From Burkholderiaceae bacterium (GTDB lineage: Bacteria; Pseudomonadota; Gammaproteobacteria; Burkholderiales; Burkholderiaceae), in contig CANFMT010000012.1 of the NCBI GenBank assembly GCA_947448415.1, positions 1 through 64,000 of the forward strand: 64,000 nucleotides of DNA, in the 5' to 3' direction. Every line of letters starts with the position of its first letter. Within the stretch, counting starts at the first letter, position 1. The translations under genes were made by a program, and so were the position numbers. Below, piece after piece: positions 1 through 8,575 of the stretch. The notes below the pieces were generated by a model. It worked only from the letters and a program-made list of their open reading frames with translations, ran no database searches and was not told where the DNA came from.

Positions 1-69
1 TTCTATTTTCAATTTTTCGCCTGCAGCAACTTTATACTGTTTGCCACCGGTTTTTATGACCGCGTACAT
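1..69 (-). CDS. rplU: 50S ribosomal protein L21, 5' end only (partial)
   Basis: The 23 codons read on the minus strand begin MYAVIKTGGKQYKVAAGEKL, the highly conserved N-terminus of ribosomal protein L21. The ATG is at 69-67 and the rest of the gene lies beyond the left edge. It is transcribed away from ispB, the usual divergent ispB/rplU arrangement in proteobacteria, so the promoters of both genes must lie within about 75 bases. L21 binds 23S rRNA in the large subunit. Confidence 0.93.
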   Translation of the reverse strand, partial: MYAVIKTGGKQYKVAAGEKLKIE

Positions 70-144
70 GGTTTGAAACCTCAATTAATATCTACATTTA
101 AGCTAATCCACCCTGGACCAGCTAAGCCCATTATTATATCTTGC

Positions 145-1149
145 ATGCCGAGCACTGTCAAAATCAATGACTTAAGCCAAATTCTGGCCCCAATTGCCTT
201 AGATTTCAAGGCGTTAGACGAGGTTATACGCCAGCGCCTAGCCTCAAAAGTCGCCTTAATTGACCAAATTTCAACATATATCATCAAGGCGGGTGGAAAA
301 CGGGTTAGACCAGCTCTGCTCATGCTTGTAGCCAAAGCATTGGCTAATGGCCAAGACACACCCCATACCCTTGAAATGGCGGCAGTTGTCGAATTTATCC
401 ACACAGCCACTCTGCTCCATGACGACGTGGTCGACGAATCAACTCTCAGAAGAGGTCGAGAAACTGCCAATGCAGCCTTTGGAAATGCAGCCAGCGTCTT
501 GGTGGGTGACTTCCTATACTCCAGGGCCTTTCAAATGATGGTGGGACCAGATGATCTGCGGGTAATGCAAATCCTCTCGGATGCAACCAACACCATCGCT
601 GAAGGAGAGGTTCTTCAGCTTTTGAATATGAATGACCCCGAAGTGGATGAAGAAAGCTACCTTCAAGTCATTCGTTACAAGACCGCAAAATTATTCGAGG
701 CGTCTACTGAGCTTGGCGCCATTTTGGCAAACGCCTCCGATGCCCATAGACAGCAAGCCGCTGCATTTGGGCGTCACATTGGTACTGCATTCCAATTGAT
801 GGACGATCTACTTGATTACACGGCTAACGCTGCTCAGATGGGTAAAAACGCTGGCGACGATTTGCGTGAAGGCAAGCCAACTCTGCCGCTAATTTATTTA
901 TTGGAAAACGGCAGTAAAGAAGAACAACTTTTAGTGCGCGCAGCCATTGAACAAAATCAAGATCTCCCTGATGACGTGTTTGCACAAATTCTCGCGGCCG
1001 TACAAAGCTCTGGGGCGCTTGATTACACACAGGCTGCTGCAAAGCGTGAGGCAGACTTAGCGCTAGCTTGTATTCAAGATTTTCCTGACAACACCGCCAC
1101 TTCAGCATTGCATGCTTTATGCGAGTACTCGCTCGCTAGACAAACCTAA
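145..1149 (+). CDS. ispB: Octaprenyl diphosphate synthase (polyprenyl synthetase)
   Basis: Trans-type prenyltransferase that builds the long isoprenoid side chain of ubiquinone from farnesyl diphosphate and isopentenyl diphosphate in the cytoplasm. The protein of about 334 residues shows the first aspartate-rich motif DDVVD (in LLHDDVVDE), the second DDLLD motif (in LMDDLLDY) and the GGKRVRP substrate-binding segment near the N-terminus. The frame stays open back to a TTG at 73. I chose the ATG at 145 because the protein aligns with IspB from there; the added 24 residues look non-conserved. Neither start has a clear Shine-Dalgarno. Placement beside rplU supports ispB over other polyprenyl synthases. 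Chain length cannot be read from the sequence. Confidence 0.9.
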   Translation: MPSTVKINDLSQILAPIALDFKALDEVIRQRLASKVALIDQISTYIIKAGGKRVRPALLMLVAKALANGQDTPHTLEMAAVVEFIHTATLLHDDVVDESTLRRGRETANAAFGNAASVLVGDFLYSRAFQMMVGPDDLRVMQILSDATNTIAEGEVLQLLNMNDPEVDEESYLQVIRYKTAKLFEASTELGAILANASDAHRQQAAAFGRHIGTAFQLMDDLLDYTANAAQMGKNAGDDLREGKPTLPLIYLLENGSKEEQLLVRAAIEQNQDLPDDVFAQILAAVQSSGALDYTQAAAKREADLALACIQDFPDNTATSALHALCEYSLARQT

Positions 1150-1161
1150 GAATCTATAGGC

Positions 1162-2097
1162 CTACGAGCCTACGCTTTTTACTCGTAACTCACGCGCCGT
1201 AATTCTTGCTTTTTCAGCCTCTTCGCGTAAGCGTGAGATTTCTTCTGAAGAAAGTCTTTCGAGATTGGAATAATCTAACTTCCAAGCGGGCTCAGTAGAC
1301 CAGATCAAGGGCGACTGAACTGTTGTGCGCGGGGCTGGAGCGGACTCCAGTAAACGTAAAGCCAATTCAAAATTGAGGTCTTGGGAGCTCAAATCATTTG
1401 GTTTTGCAGCAGCGTTTCCCAAGGGGAAGTCACTGAATAAAAATCTAGGAACACCACAATACTCAACAATATCTTTAGCGGCGCCCATCACTATTGTAGG
1501 TATGCCCGCACCCTCCAAGTAACGAGCAAGTAGGCTTTGACTTTGATGACAAATCGGACAGTTCGGAATCAAGACAGCTACATCAACTCCATCAGTGCGT
1601 AGCATTTCTAAAATAAGGGGTGCATCTATTTCTAATGTGTGACGCTGACTACGGTTGGTAGGTAAGCCGTAAAAATGGGAAGATAACGCTTTGATTCTTT
1701 TGCCTTTTACCGCGCGTTTTGCTGCCCGAACTGGAAACCAACAATTCATATCATCCATGTTGGCGTTTTTGCGATCAATCCCAACATGAGCAATCCTTAG
1801 GTCAACATCACCCTCAACGCTTTTTCTATAGGGTTGATAAAACTTCGCTGCCGCGTTGTAAGGTGCGCCTGAACCTTGGGGGCCTTTATTAGGATCATAA
1901 GAAACAGCCGTAGTGATTAAACCAAGAACAGATTCATTTAGCGGTTTTATCAGCGGTGCAAATGGGACATCAATAAAATGCGCCCATACATAAGGATTGT
2001 CGTAACCTAAGCCAAGGTAATAATTTCGAGTTCGCTCGATATAGCGAATTGGCTGGTCCAATTCTGGTGCAAAGCTTAACTCCGAAGCCTGAGACAT
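1162..2097 (-). CDS. Glycine/betaine/sarcosine reductase selenoprotein B (GrdB)-like protein
   Basis: About 311 residues, resembling the GrdB/PrdB family of clostridial amino-acid reductases in overall pattern. The C181-P-I-C184 (CxxC) motif follows a beta strand (VAVLIPN) and precedes a helix, like a redox-active site. It has cysteines where the family founders carry selenocysteine. Such cysteine homologues are widespread in aerobic proteobacteria and their function is unknown to me. The frame opens at a TTG (2100), but the adjacent ATG at 2097 is the natural start. The gene converges on ispB with 12 bases between stops, and diverges from the fumarylacetoacetate hydrolase family gene. No GrdA, GrdC or GrdE partner is visible, so true glycine reductase activity is unlikely. 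Confidence 0.6.
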   Translation of the reverse strand: MSQASELSFAPELDQPIRYIERTRNYYLGLGYDNPYVWAHFIDVPFAPLIKPLNESVLGLITTAVSYDPNKGPQGSGAPYNAAAKFYQPYRKSVEGDVDLRIAHVGIDRKNANMDDMNCWFPVRAAKRAVKGKRIKALSSHFYGLPTNRSQRHTLEIDAPLILEMLRTDGVDVAVLIPNCPICHQSQSLLARYLEGAGIPTIVMGAAKDIVEYCGVPRFLFSDFPLGNAAAKPNDLSSQDLNFELALRLLESAPAPRTTVQSPLIWSTEPAWKLDYSNLERLSSEEISRLREEAEKARITARELRVKSVGS

Positions 2098-2153
2098 CAA
2101 CGCATCCCTGTAAGATGTTGCATATCAAATATTAAACTTCATGGGAACTTATT

Positions 2154-2921
2154 ATGACTCAATGGCTCAGATTTCAATACCAAGATAAAAGTGGCTTAGG
2201 ACAACTGCAGGGCGACCAAATCGCAGTGTACGAAGGTGATTTATTCAATAATCCAAAAGCTAGTGGACAGACGGTTAAATTAACCGATGTCACCATCGAT
2301 ATTCCATGTACACCGTCCAAAATGGTTGCCATGGTTGATAACTTCCATGCCTTAGTAACCAAGCTAGAACATGCCGTACCTGCAGAGCCTTTGTATTTTC
2401 TCAAAGGCAATAACTCGTTTCTCGCAGCCAATCAAGTCATTCGCACACCTAAGTCCTATTCAGGAAAAGTGGTTTATGAGGGTGAACTAGGCATCGTGAT
2501 TGGCAAGCGTTGTCATGAGGTAGATGAGGCTGAAGCCGCTAAAGCGATCTTTGGATACACCTGTATCAACGATGTCACCGCAATTGAAATTCTCAATCGT
2601 GACCCAGGTTATGCGCAGTGGACTCGCTCTAAGAGTTTCAACACCTTTGGCGTGTTTGGCCCCTACATCACTACCGAAGTAGATCCAAGCAAGTTAACCA
2701 TCAAAACTATTTTGAATGATCAAGAACGCCAGAATTACCCGGTAGCAGATATGATCTTCCCACCCGCAAAACTCGTGAGCTTGATTTCTCAAGATGTGCC
2801 TTTAGAGCCCGGTGACATCATTGCCTGCGGCACTTCAGTGGGGGTTGGCTCCATGAAGCCAGGCAGCAATGTCAGCATCATTATTGATGGGGTTGGTCGC
2901 TTAGATAATCGCTTCGAATAA
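2154..2921 (+). CDS. Fumarylacetoacetate hydrolase (FAH) family protein
   Basis: Cytoplasmic enzyme of 255 residues in the FAH superfamily, whose members hydrolyse or decarboxylate beta-diketo acids using a bound divalent metal. The metal ligands are visible as E109 and E111 in VVYEGELGIVIG and D140 in TCINDVTA, and the C-terminal GDIIACGTSVGVG segment is typical. A GGGA Shine-Dalgarno sits 7 bases before the ATG. A strong terminator follows at 2941. The family covers 2-hydroxyhepta-dienedioate isomerases, acylpyruvases and oxaloacetate decarboxylases, and the substrate cannot be decided from sequence or from the divergent GrdB-like neighbour. Confidence 0.85.
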   Translation: MTQWLRFQYQDKSGLGQLQGDQIAVYEGDLFNNPKASGQTVKLTDVTIDIPCTPSKMVAMVDNFHALVTKLEHAVPAEPLYFLKGNNSFLAANQVIRTPKSYSGKVVYEGELGIVIGKRCHEVDEAEAAKAIFGYTCINDVTAIEILNRDPGYAQWTRSKSFNTFGVFGPYITTEVDPSKLTIKTILNDQERQNYPVADMIFPPAKLVSLISQDVPLEPGDIIACGTSVGVGSMKPGSNVSIIIDGVGRLDNRFE

Positions 2922-2940
2922 ACGATATCCCTAGAAAACA

Positions 2941-2976
2941 AAAACCCTTGCTATGTTGATTAGCAAGGGTTTTTTA
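2941..2976. terminator. Bidirectional rho-independent terminator
   Basis: An 11-base stem (AACCCTTGCTA paired with TAGCAAGGGTT) around a 7-base loop, with a run of T on the plus-strand side and T-rich sequence on the minus-strand side. It lies between the convergent FAH-family gene and the ketopantoate reductase-like gene, so it can end both transcripts. Confidence 0.88.
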
Positions 2977-3026
2977 ATGATGAAGCCTAAATCTAATATT
3001 CAGTTTTACTTCTTCTAAATTTCTGC

Positions 3027-4046
3027 TTAGTAACCTGAAACAGACGGCAAAGCCAAGCTGCCTTTAGATGCCTGGACGTTTTCATCCAAATATTTTGTCA
3101 GTGCAAATACAGTATTTAGACAAGGTGTAGGTGTTTGGGTGATCTTGCCAAGCTCAATCACTGAACCCAACAAAGCATCAATCTCTAAGCTACGGCCTGC
3201 CTCTAAGTCTTGCAACATCGAAGTCTTATGCTTGCCCACTTTTTCAGCGCCAGCAATACGACGCTCAATATCCACGCGGAAAGTGACACCCAATTTCTCC
3301 GCAATAGTTTGCGCTTCAGCCATCATATTACGGGCCAGCTCTTTTGTTAGCGGATACTGGCAAATGCCTTCAAGAGTACCGTGAGTCAGCGAACTGATTG
3401 GGTTGAAAGTCATATTACCCCAGAGTTTGAGCCAAATCTCGGAGCGAATGTCTTCCAATATTGGTGACTTAAATCCAGCAGCAGTCATCATTTCCGACAT
3501 CTTCTGAATACGCTCTGTTGTCTTGCCGTCAAGCTCGCCTAATGGAAAGCGATTACCTTCTACGTGACGAATCACGCCAGGCGCTTGCGTAAAGGTTGCT
3601 GGGTACACCACGCAACCAATAATGTTGTTTGGGTTAATTGCATTCTTAGCAACGCCACCAGCATCCACTGTTTCAACAGAGTGATCTTGGTACTCGCCGC
3701 CAAGCTTTTGGAAATACCACCAAGGAATACCGTTTTGCATAGGGATCAAAATAGTTTCTGGTCCCATGATGGCAGCTAAGTCATCAATAATTGGCTCTAC
3801 TTGGTGAGCCTTCACCGCCAGAATGACTACATCAGGAGTTTCTGCATCTCGAATTTTTTCAATAGCTTTTACCTGGGCTACTAAGGGCTCAGGTTGATCA
3901 TCCATGATCAATGCCAAGCCACGCTCTTTGATTGCTGCCAAGGTAGCACCACGCGCAACAACCGTGACCTCATTACCTGCTCGGGCCAACATAACAGCTA
4001 GATAACCGCCAATAGCGCCGCCGCCGCCAATCACACAGATTTTCAT
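3027..4046 (-). CDS. 2-dehydropantoate 2-reductase (ketopantoate reductase) family
   Basis: NADPH-dependent reductase of the ApbA/PanE family; the type enzyme makes pantoate for coenzyme A synthesis. The 339-residue protein starts with a Rossmann glycine motif (IGGGGAIGG, residues 6-14). It has the QNG segment at 104-106 and the C-terminal catalytic-domain signature with K207 and N211 (in WLKLWGN), followed by NPISSLT. A GGAG Shine-Dalgarno lies 6 bases before the ATG at 4046. It is somewhat longer than E. coli PanE (about 300 residues), and many genomes carry several paralogues acting on other 2-oxo acids, so panE is not assigned firmly. It sits alone between a symporter gene and a terminator. 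Confidence 0.82.
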   Translation of the reverse strand: MKICVIGGGGAIGGYLAVMLARAGNEVTVVARGATLAAIKERGLALIMDDQPEPLVAQVKAIEKIRDAETPDVVILAVKAHQVEPIIDDLAAIMGPETILIPMQNGIPWWYFQKLGGEYQDHSVETVDAGGVAKNAINPNNIIGCVVYPATFTQAPGVIRHVEGNRFPLGELDGKTTERIQKMSEMMTAAGFKSPILEDIRSEIWLKLWGNMTFNPISSLTHGTLEGICQYPLTKELARNMMAEAQTIAEKLGVTFRVDIERRIAGAEKVGKHKTSMLQDLEAGRSLEIDALLGSVIELGKITQTPTPCLNTVFALTKYLDENVQASKGSLALPSVSGY

Positions 4047-4148
4047 AGGGACTCCGTAAGAACTAAAAATATTTTATAACCACTATTTTAATTGGATTAT
4101 TTTGCAGTGCAACAATTTTGATTGCCTAATATTTAAGCAAACCCCTAT

Positions 4149-5564
4149 TTAAACTGCTTTTAATGCATCCTTTGGCACCAAGCTTCCTAAAATCATACCC
4201 GCAATACTGGCCAATAAGCCTGCTAATTGCGGCGGCAATATAGCATTTGGAGCAAGAATCTCACAGCTAATCCAAATCGTCAGACCCCCGACAACTGACA
4301 GCAAACCCCCTAAAGAGTTTGATTTAGACCAATAGACTCCAAAAGCTAGCGGCACAAAAGCAGCTACTAAAGTGACCTTATAGGCACTCTCGACCATCTT
4401 AAAAATAGAGAGTTCTGAGTTCACCGCAAAAAAAGTTGTCACAACAGCAAAGCACAAAACTGTAATGCGCATAATTTTGAGGAGCTCATGATCAGAGAGA
4501 TGCTTGAAAAAACCTCTCACAATATTTTCTGCAAAGGTGACGGATGGAGCTAGCAAAGTTGCACTGGCACAACTCTTAATCGCTGAAAGCAGAGCGCCAA
4601 AAAACATTACCTGAGCAATGATTGGGGCGTGATTCAAAATCAGTTTTGGCAAAATCATTTGCGGATCTGTATCGAGATATTGTTTAACTAAGTCAGGACT
4701 AATTAAGGTAGCTGAGTAGGCCAAGTACATCGGTATAAAAGCAAATATAAAATACAGAACGCCACCCAAAATAGCAGCCTGTACTGCAATATTTACATTC
4801 TTGGAAGAAGTGATTCGCTGAAATACATCTTGCTGAGGGATGGAGCCCAACATCATGGTACAAAGCGCAGCAACAAACCCCAAAATAGAGGCAAGATTCA
4901 TATCAGGCCAGAAATTACTAAATTGGCCTGCAGCAGCCGCATGCTCAATCACTACGCTGATGCCGCCAGTTTGCGTAGTCATCTCTCCGCCGATATACAG
5001 CATACCAATCACAATAATGATCATTTGAATAAAGTCAGTAATTGCAACCGACCACATGCCACCAAATAAGGTGTAAATCAGAACGCTTCCTGCGCCAATC
5101 AGCATACCTCCCGTCTGAGAGATGCTGCCATCAGATACGACATTGAATACCAAGCCTAAGGCTTTAATTTGCGCAGCAACCCATCCGAGATAAGAAACAA
5201 CAATACAAAGAGTTACTAAAACTTCGACAGTACGGCCATATTTTTCTCGGAAAAAATCGCCGATTGTCAGCATGCGGCGGTTATATAAATGACGCGCAAA
5301 AAAAAGTCCAACTAATATCAAACAAAGAGAAGATCCAAAAGGGTCGGAGACAACACCCCCTAAACCTTCTTTCAAAAAGATAGCCGGAATCCCTAATACG
5401 GTTTCTGAGCCAAACCAAGTAGCAAAGACTGTTGCGGTAACAATTGGAAGGGGTAGGCTATGACCAGCAGCCGCAAAGTCAGCAGTATTTTTTACGCGCA
5501 GCGCAGCCCATAAGCCAATGCCTATGGATATAACCCAATAAATGATGACGAACCAAATGAGCAC
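4149..5564 (-). CDS. Sodium:solute symporter (SSF family)
   Basis: A 471-residue inner-membrane protein with about 12-13 hydrophobic segments. The N-terminal region (WFVIIYWVISIGIGLWAA, then a TADFAAAGHSLPLP loop) and the central GGMWSVAITDFIQ motif are typical of the SSF family, which imports substrates with sodium. It starts at GTG (5564) with GAGGAG upstream. It reads divergently from the squalene synthase-like gene, and a perfect inverted repeat lies between them. The C-terminal PKDALKAV tail is short. Family members carry proline, pantothenate, sugars, acetate or urea, and nothing in the context fixes the substrate, though a ketopantoate reductase-like gene lies directly downstream. Confidence 0.85.
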   Translation of the reverse strand: MLIWFVIIYWVISIGIGLWAALRVKNTADFAAAGHSLPLPIVTATVFATWFGSETVLGIPAIFLKEGLGGVVSDPFGSSLCLILVGLFFARHLYNRRMLTIGDFFREKYGRTVEVLVTLCIVVSYLGWVAAQIKALGLVFNVVSDGSISQTGGMLIGAGSVLIYTLFGGMWSVAITDFIQMIIIVIGMLYIGGEMTTQTGGISVVIEHAAAAGQFSNFWPDMNLASILGFVAALCTMMLGSIPQQDVFQRITSSKNVNIAVQAAILGGVLYFIFAFIPMYLAYSATLISPDLVKQYLDTDPQMILPKLILNHAPIIAQVMFFGALLSAIKSCASATLLAPSVTFAENIVRGFFKHLSDHELLKIMRITVLCFAVVTTFFAVNSELSIFKMVESAYKVTLVAAFVPLAFGVYWSKSNSLGGLLSVVGGLTIWISCEILAPNAILPPQLAGLLASIAGMILGSLVPKDALKAV

Positions 5565-5606
5565 GCCCTATATCTCCTCAAGGATTTTGGTGAAATTATA
5601 TGACCA

Positions 5607-5638
5607 TGGCACTTTTGCAAGTATGGTTAAAAGTGCCA
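5607..5638. repeat. Perfect 10-bp inverted repeat in a divergent promoter region
   Basis: TGGCACTTTT and AAAAGTGCCA are separated by 12 bases, within the 107-base gap between the divergent symporter and squalene synthase-like genes. There is no T-run after the stem, so a terminator is unlikely. An operator or a structured leader fits better. The first arm superficially resembles a sigma-54 promoter (TGGCAC...TTGC), but the spacing is only 2 bases where 5 are needed. Confidence 0.6.
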
Positions 5639-5671
5639 ATTTGGAGCACCCCGGTCTGACATAATTCAAAG

Positions 5672-6646
5672 GTGGAATCATCTTTAACTACCCCAAACTC
5701 TGATCTAGCCTATCAAAAAGCTATTTTGGGATCGGTATCCCGTACTTTTGCATTGACGATTCCGCTTCTGCCGGCAGCGATTGAAAAGGTGGTGGGCAAC
5801 ACTTACCTGCTTTGCCGCATTGTGGATACCATTGAAGATGCCGCAGATTTAAGCCCACAAACCAAACAAAATCTCTCAGCATTATTCTTGCAGGCAGTTC
5901 TTGAAAAAGCTCCTGTTGAATCTTTTGTAGGGCCCTGCCTTGATGCCCTGAAAAATTATGGCAATCAAGACGAATTAGATCTGATTGCCAACACCCCTAC
6001 TGTATTACGCATCCTGCATACCTGCTCACACTCCGATCAACAAGCTGTCAGTCGTTGTGTATCCATCATGTCTGAAGGGATGTCGCACTTTCATGGCAAA
6101 CAAAGTAATGATGGCCTTAAAGATTTGGGAGAATTTGAAGAATATTGCTACGTGGTTGCTGGCGTTGTTGGGGAATTGCTTACAAGCATTTTCAGCAATC
6201 ACTCTTCTACTTTTGCTCATCAAATCCAAAACAAACAATCTCTAGCTATCGCATTTGGCCAAGCACTACAGATGACTAATATTCTCAAAGACTCGCCTGA
6301 AGATAGGGCACGCGGCGTATCCTGGAAACCAGCCAATATTAGTCAAACCCAGCTTCTAAGTATTGCCTATGAAAAACTCCAAGACTCTTTAGATTACATT
6401 CTGCTGATCCCAAAAGAAGATCTAGGTATGAGGCGTTTTTGCTTCTTAGCGTTTGGGCTTGCAGTCATGACACTTTCTAAGATTGCGGGACGAGCCCAAT
6501 TTAGTCATAAAGATGAAGTGAAGCTTTCCCGAAGTACTGTCATGGCCTTTTATGGCTTTACTAAATTTGCAGTAAAGAGTGATGCGCTCATGAAGACATT
6601 TTTTTATCTGTGCTCAGGCGCACTCAGAAATAAAGCTAACCCCTAA
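5672..6646 (+). CDS. Squalene/phytoene synthase family protein (squalene synthase-like)
   Basis: Predicted head-to-head prenyltransferase of 324 residues that would condense two farnesyl diphosphates to squalene. It has the SVSRTFALTIPLLP N-terminal signature. The first aspartate-rich motif is D52-TIE-D56 (in CRIVDTIEDAADL), and the second is D207-SPE-D211 (in TNILKDSPEDRARG). The YCYVVAGVVGELL helix matches squalene synthase YC..AG.VG.ML. The start is a GTG with poor Shine-Dalgarno; no better in-frame start lies nearby. No hopanoid or carotenoid genes adjoin it. The motifs favour squalene over phytoene synthase, but the product is inferred. Confidence 0.78.
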   Translation: MESSLTTPNSDLAYQKAILGSVSRTFALTIPLLPAAIEKVVGNTYLLCRIVDTIEDAADLSPQTKQNLSALFLQAVLEKAPVESFVGPCLDALKNYGNQDELDLIANTPTVLRILHTCSHSDQQAVSRCVSIMSEGMSHFHGKQSNDGLKDLGEFEEYCYVVAGVVGELLTSIFSNHSSTFAHQIQNKQSLAIAFGQALQMTNILKDSPEDRARGVSWKPANISQTQLLSIAYEKLQDSLDYILLIPKEDLGMRRFCFLAFGLAVMTLSKIAGRAQFSHKDEVKLSRSTVMAFYGFTKFAVKSDALMKTFFYLCSGALRNKANP

Positions 6647-6653
6647 AAAGGTT

Positions 6654-7166
6654 CTAGATGGCGCCCTCATGCTTTAAGAGCCAGATCTTAATTTGACGAT
6701 GTAGCCCTGGGGTATTTTCTTTCATGAAGCCGCCAATACCTTGCGCAGCTACTACCCGATGACAGGGCGCAATGAGTGGGTAAGGATTGGCCCCGCAAGC
6801 CGTTCCCACGGCTCGAGGACCACTCTTAATCTTCTTAGCAAGCTCTCCGTAGGTTGAGGTAGTACCAACCGGAATTTTATATATTTGATTCCAAACCTTT
6901 TGCTGATGAATAGTTCCCACTGGTTTTAGGGGCAAATCAAATTGATGCTCGGGATTCTTAAAGTAGGACCTGCATTGTTTTGCAACCTCTTTTGCTAATT
7001 GATTCTGAGGAGCTACTAACTCCGTTTGGGCTGGCAAATAATCAATTCTGGATAACATGAGACTTTCCTCTACGAGCTCGGTCAAAATTCCCAAACACCC
7101 AAAGGGGGCATCGATTACACAATACTGAGAGCCGTCATGGGAGGGTATTTTTTGAGCAATCGTCAT
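6654..7166 (-). CDS. ogt: Methylated-DNA--protein-cysteine methyltransferase
   Basis: Suicide DNA repair protein that transfers the alkyl group from O6-methylguanine in DNA to its own cysteine. The active-site PCHRVV motif is present (cysteine near residue 135), along with the helix-turn-helix region containing the GTTSTYGELA segment and the arginine finger region GPRAVGTACGANP. The frame is open to 7217, but the ATG at 7166 gives a 171-residue protein of normal Ogt length. No Ada N-terminal zinc domain is present. The gene converges on the squalene synthase-like gene (7 bases between stops) and diverges from the CorC-like gene. Confidence 0.88.
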   Translation of the reverse strand: MTIAQKIPSHDGSQYCVIDAPFGCLGILTELVEESLMLSRIDYLPAQTELVAPQNQLAKEVAKQCRSYFKNPEHQFDLPLKPVGTIHQQKVWNQIYKIPVGTTSTYGELAKKIKSGPRAVGTACGANPYPLIAPCHRVVAAQGIGGFMKENTPGLHRQIKIWLLKHEGAI

Positions 7167-7285
7167 AGATAGGTAATTCTCACATAAATAAACAACAGAG
7201 CTGACGCCTATTTCCATTCTAGCTATAGCTACTGAAATGCCACTTTGCTATATTGACTGATCCTTACATTTTGCAGGCCGCCCTC

Positions 7286-8575
7286 ATGAACACCTTTTTT
7301 GATGATTGGCCTTTTTTAGGCCAGGTTGCTCTAGTCGTCTTTTTACTCGCACTTTCGGGCTTTTTCTCAATGGCCGAAACGAGCATGCTCTCTTCGAACC
7401 GCCATCGCCTTCGTGCAATGGCCAAAAACGGTAATGCTGGCGCCGCATTAGCCGAAAGACTGCTTAAGCGGATTGATTCTCTTTTGTCTGTTTTACTTAT
7501 TTCTAACAACCTGATTAATACGGTATTACCTATTTTGGTTACGGGCATTGCCCTGCATATATTTGGGGATAGCGGTCTCGTTCTATCTATTGCCACATTA
7601 GTAGTAGCTTTACTAATCATCATTTTTAGTGAAATCACACCAAAAGTTATTGGTGCGGCCTTCCCAGAAAAAATTGCTTCACAGGTTGGCTGGCTTATTT
7701 TGCCCCTCACTTTTGTACTAAAACCTTTGCTGTGGTTTATTAATAGCTTTGTTTCGGGACTCATGAAGGTATCTGGCCTGCAATCGTCCTCAGATAGCAG
7801 GGTAATGAGTAAGGAAGAGCTACGCAGTCTAGTGCTGGAGTCCAACCGCTTTGTCTCTAATCACCATCGTAATATTTTGCTTAACTTATTTAATCTTGAA
7901 AATATTACTGTTGATGATGTCATGACCCCAAGATCAAAAATAGAAATCCTGGATCTTTCTAGGCCTATTGATGAGGTTATTCAGCAACTAGAAACTTGCT
8001 ATCACAATAAATTACCAGTTTGTGATGGGGACTCTGAACGTATTGTCGGAATACTGTCTGTTAAAAAAGCGCTATCTTTGCTAGGTGATACAGATCTAAA
8101 ACACGAAGACTTTAAATCACTGCTCAATGAACCTTATTTCATCCCCAGTGGCACGCCCGTTCTTCAACAGATGCAATTCTTCCAAGACAACCAACAGCGT
8201 TTAAGTCTGGTAGTGAATGAATATGGAGAAGTGCTGGGACTCGTTACTTTTGAGGATATCGTAGAAGAGTTGATTGGCGAATTCACTACCTCATTCTCCA
8301 ACCTATCAACTAATCCCCGTTGGCTAGCCGATGGAACCTATCTTGCTAATGGCGGAGCATCCTTAAGAGACCTCAACCGCTTACTCAATCTAAACCTCCC
8401 TTTGGACGGGCCACGAACCTTAAATGGCCTCATTCTTGAAAAATTAGAGGCTATTCCTGATCATGACGTCAGCATTCGAATTGCAGGTATTGTGATGGAG
8501 ATCGTCCAATTTGATGACCAGGGCGTTAAGACCGTGAAACTATATCGGCCAGCATTCATTCCCGAGCAAGATTGA
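7286..8575 (+). CDS. CNNM/CBS/CorC-domain membrane protein (hemolysin C / CorB-CorC family)
   Basis: Inner-membrane protein of about 429 residues with three parts. The N-terminal CNNM transmembrane domain (roughly residues 1-180) has the FSMAETSMLSSNRHRL loop. A pair of CBS nucleotide-binding domains follows from about 200 to 320, beginning VDDVMTPRSKIE. The C-terminal CorC_HlyC transporter-associated domain runs from about 340 to the end. Members are linked to magnesium and cobalt export or homeostasis. The frame is open from a TTG at 7253; the ATG at 7286 is preferred because the membrane helix starts just after it. Its TGA overlaps the TTG start of pilB, so the pilus genes are probably translated from the same message. 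Confidence 0.85.
   Translation: MNTFFDDWPFLGQVALVVFLLALSGFFSMAETSMLSSNRHRLRAMAKNGNAGAALAERLLKRIDSLLSVLLISNNLINTVLPILVTGIALHIFGDSGLVLSIATLVVALLIIIFSEITPKVIGAAFPEKIASQVGWLILPLTFVLKPLLWFINSFVSGLMKVSGLQSSSDSRVMSKEELRSLVLESNRFVSNHHRNILLNLFNLENITVDDVMTPRSKIEILDLSRPIDEVIQQLETCYHNKLPVCDGDSERIVGILSVKKALSLLGDTDLKHEDFKSLLNEPYFIPSGTPVLQQMQFFQDNQQRLSLVVNEYGEVLGLVTFEDIVEELIGEFTTSFSNLSTNPRWLADGTYLANGGASLRDLNRLLNLNLPLDGPRTLNGLILEKLEAIPDHDVSIRIAGIVMEIVQFDDQGVKTVKLYRPAFIPEQD

Noticed and set aside
5607..5628. Sigma-54 promoter resemblance (TGGCAC...TTGC)
   Set aside because: Spacing between the two elements is 2 bases, where 5 are required; the inverted repeat explains the match better.
7264..7845. 193-codon frame on the minus strand
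   Set aside because: It lies opposite the CorC-like gene, has no family features and is a codon-bias shadow.
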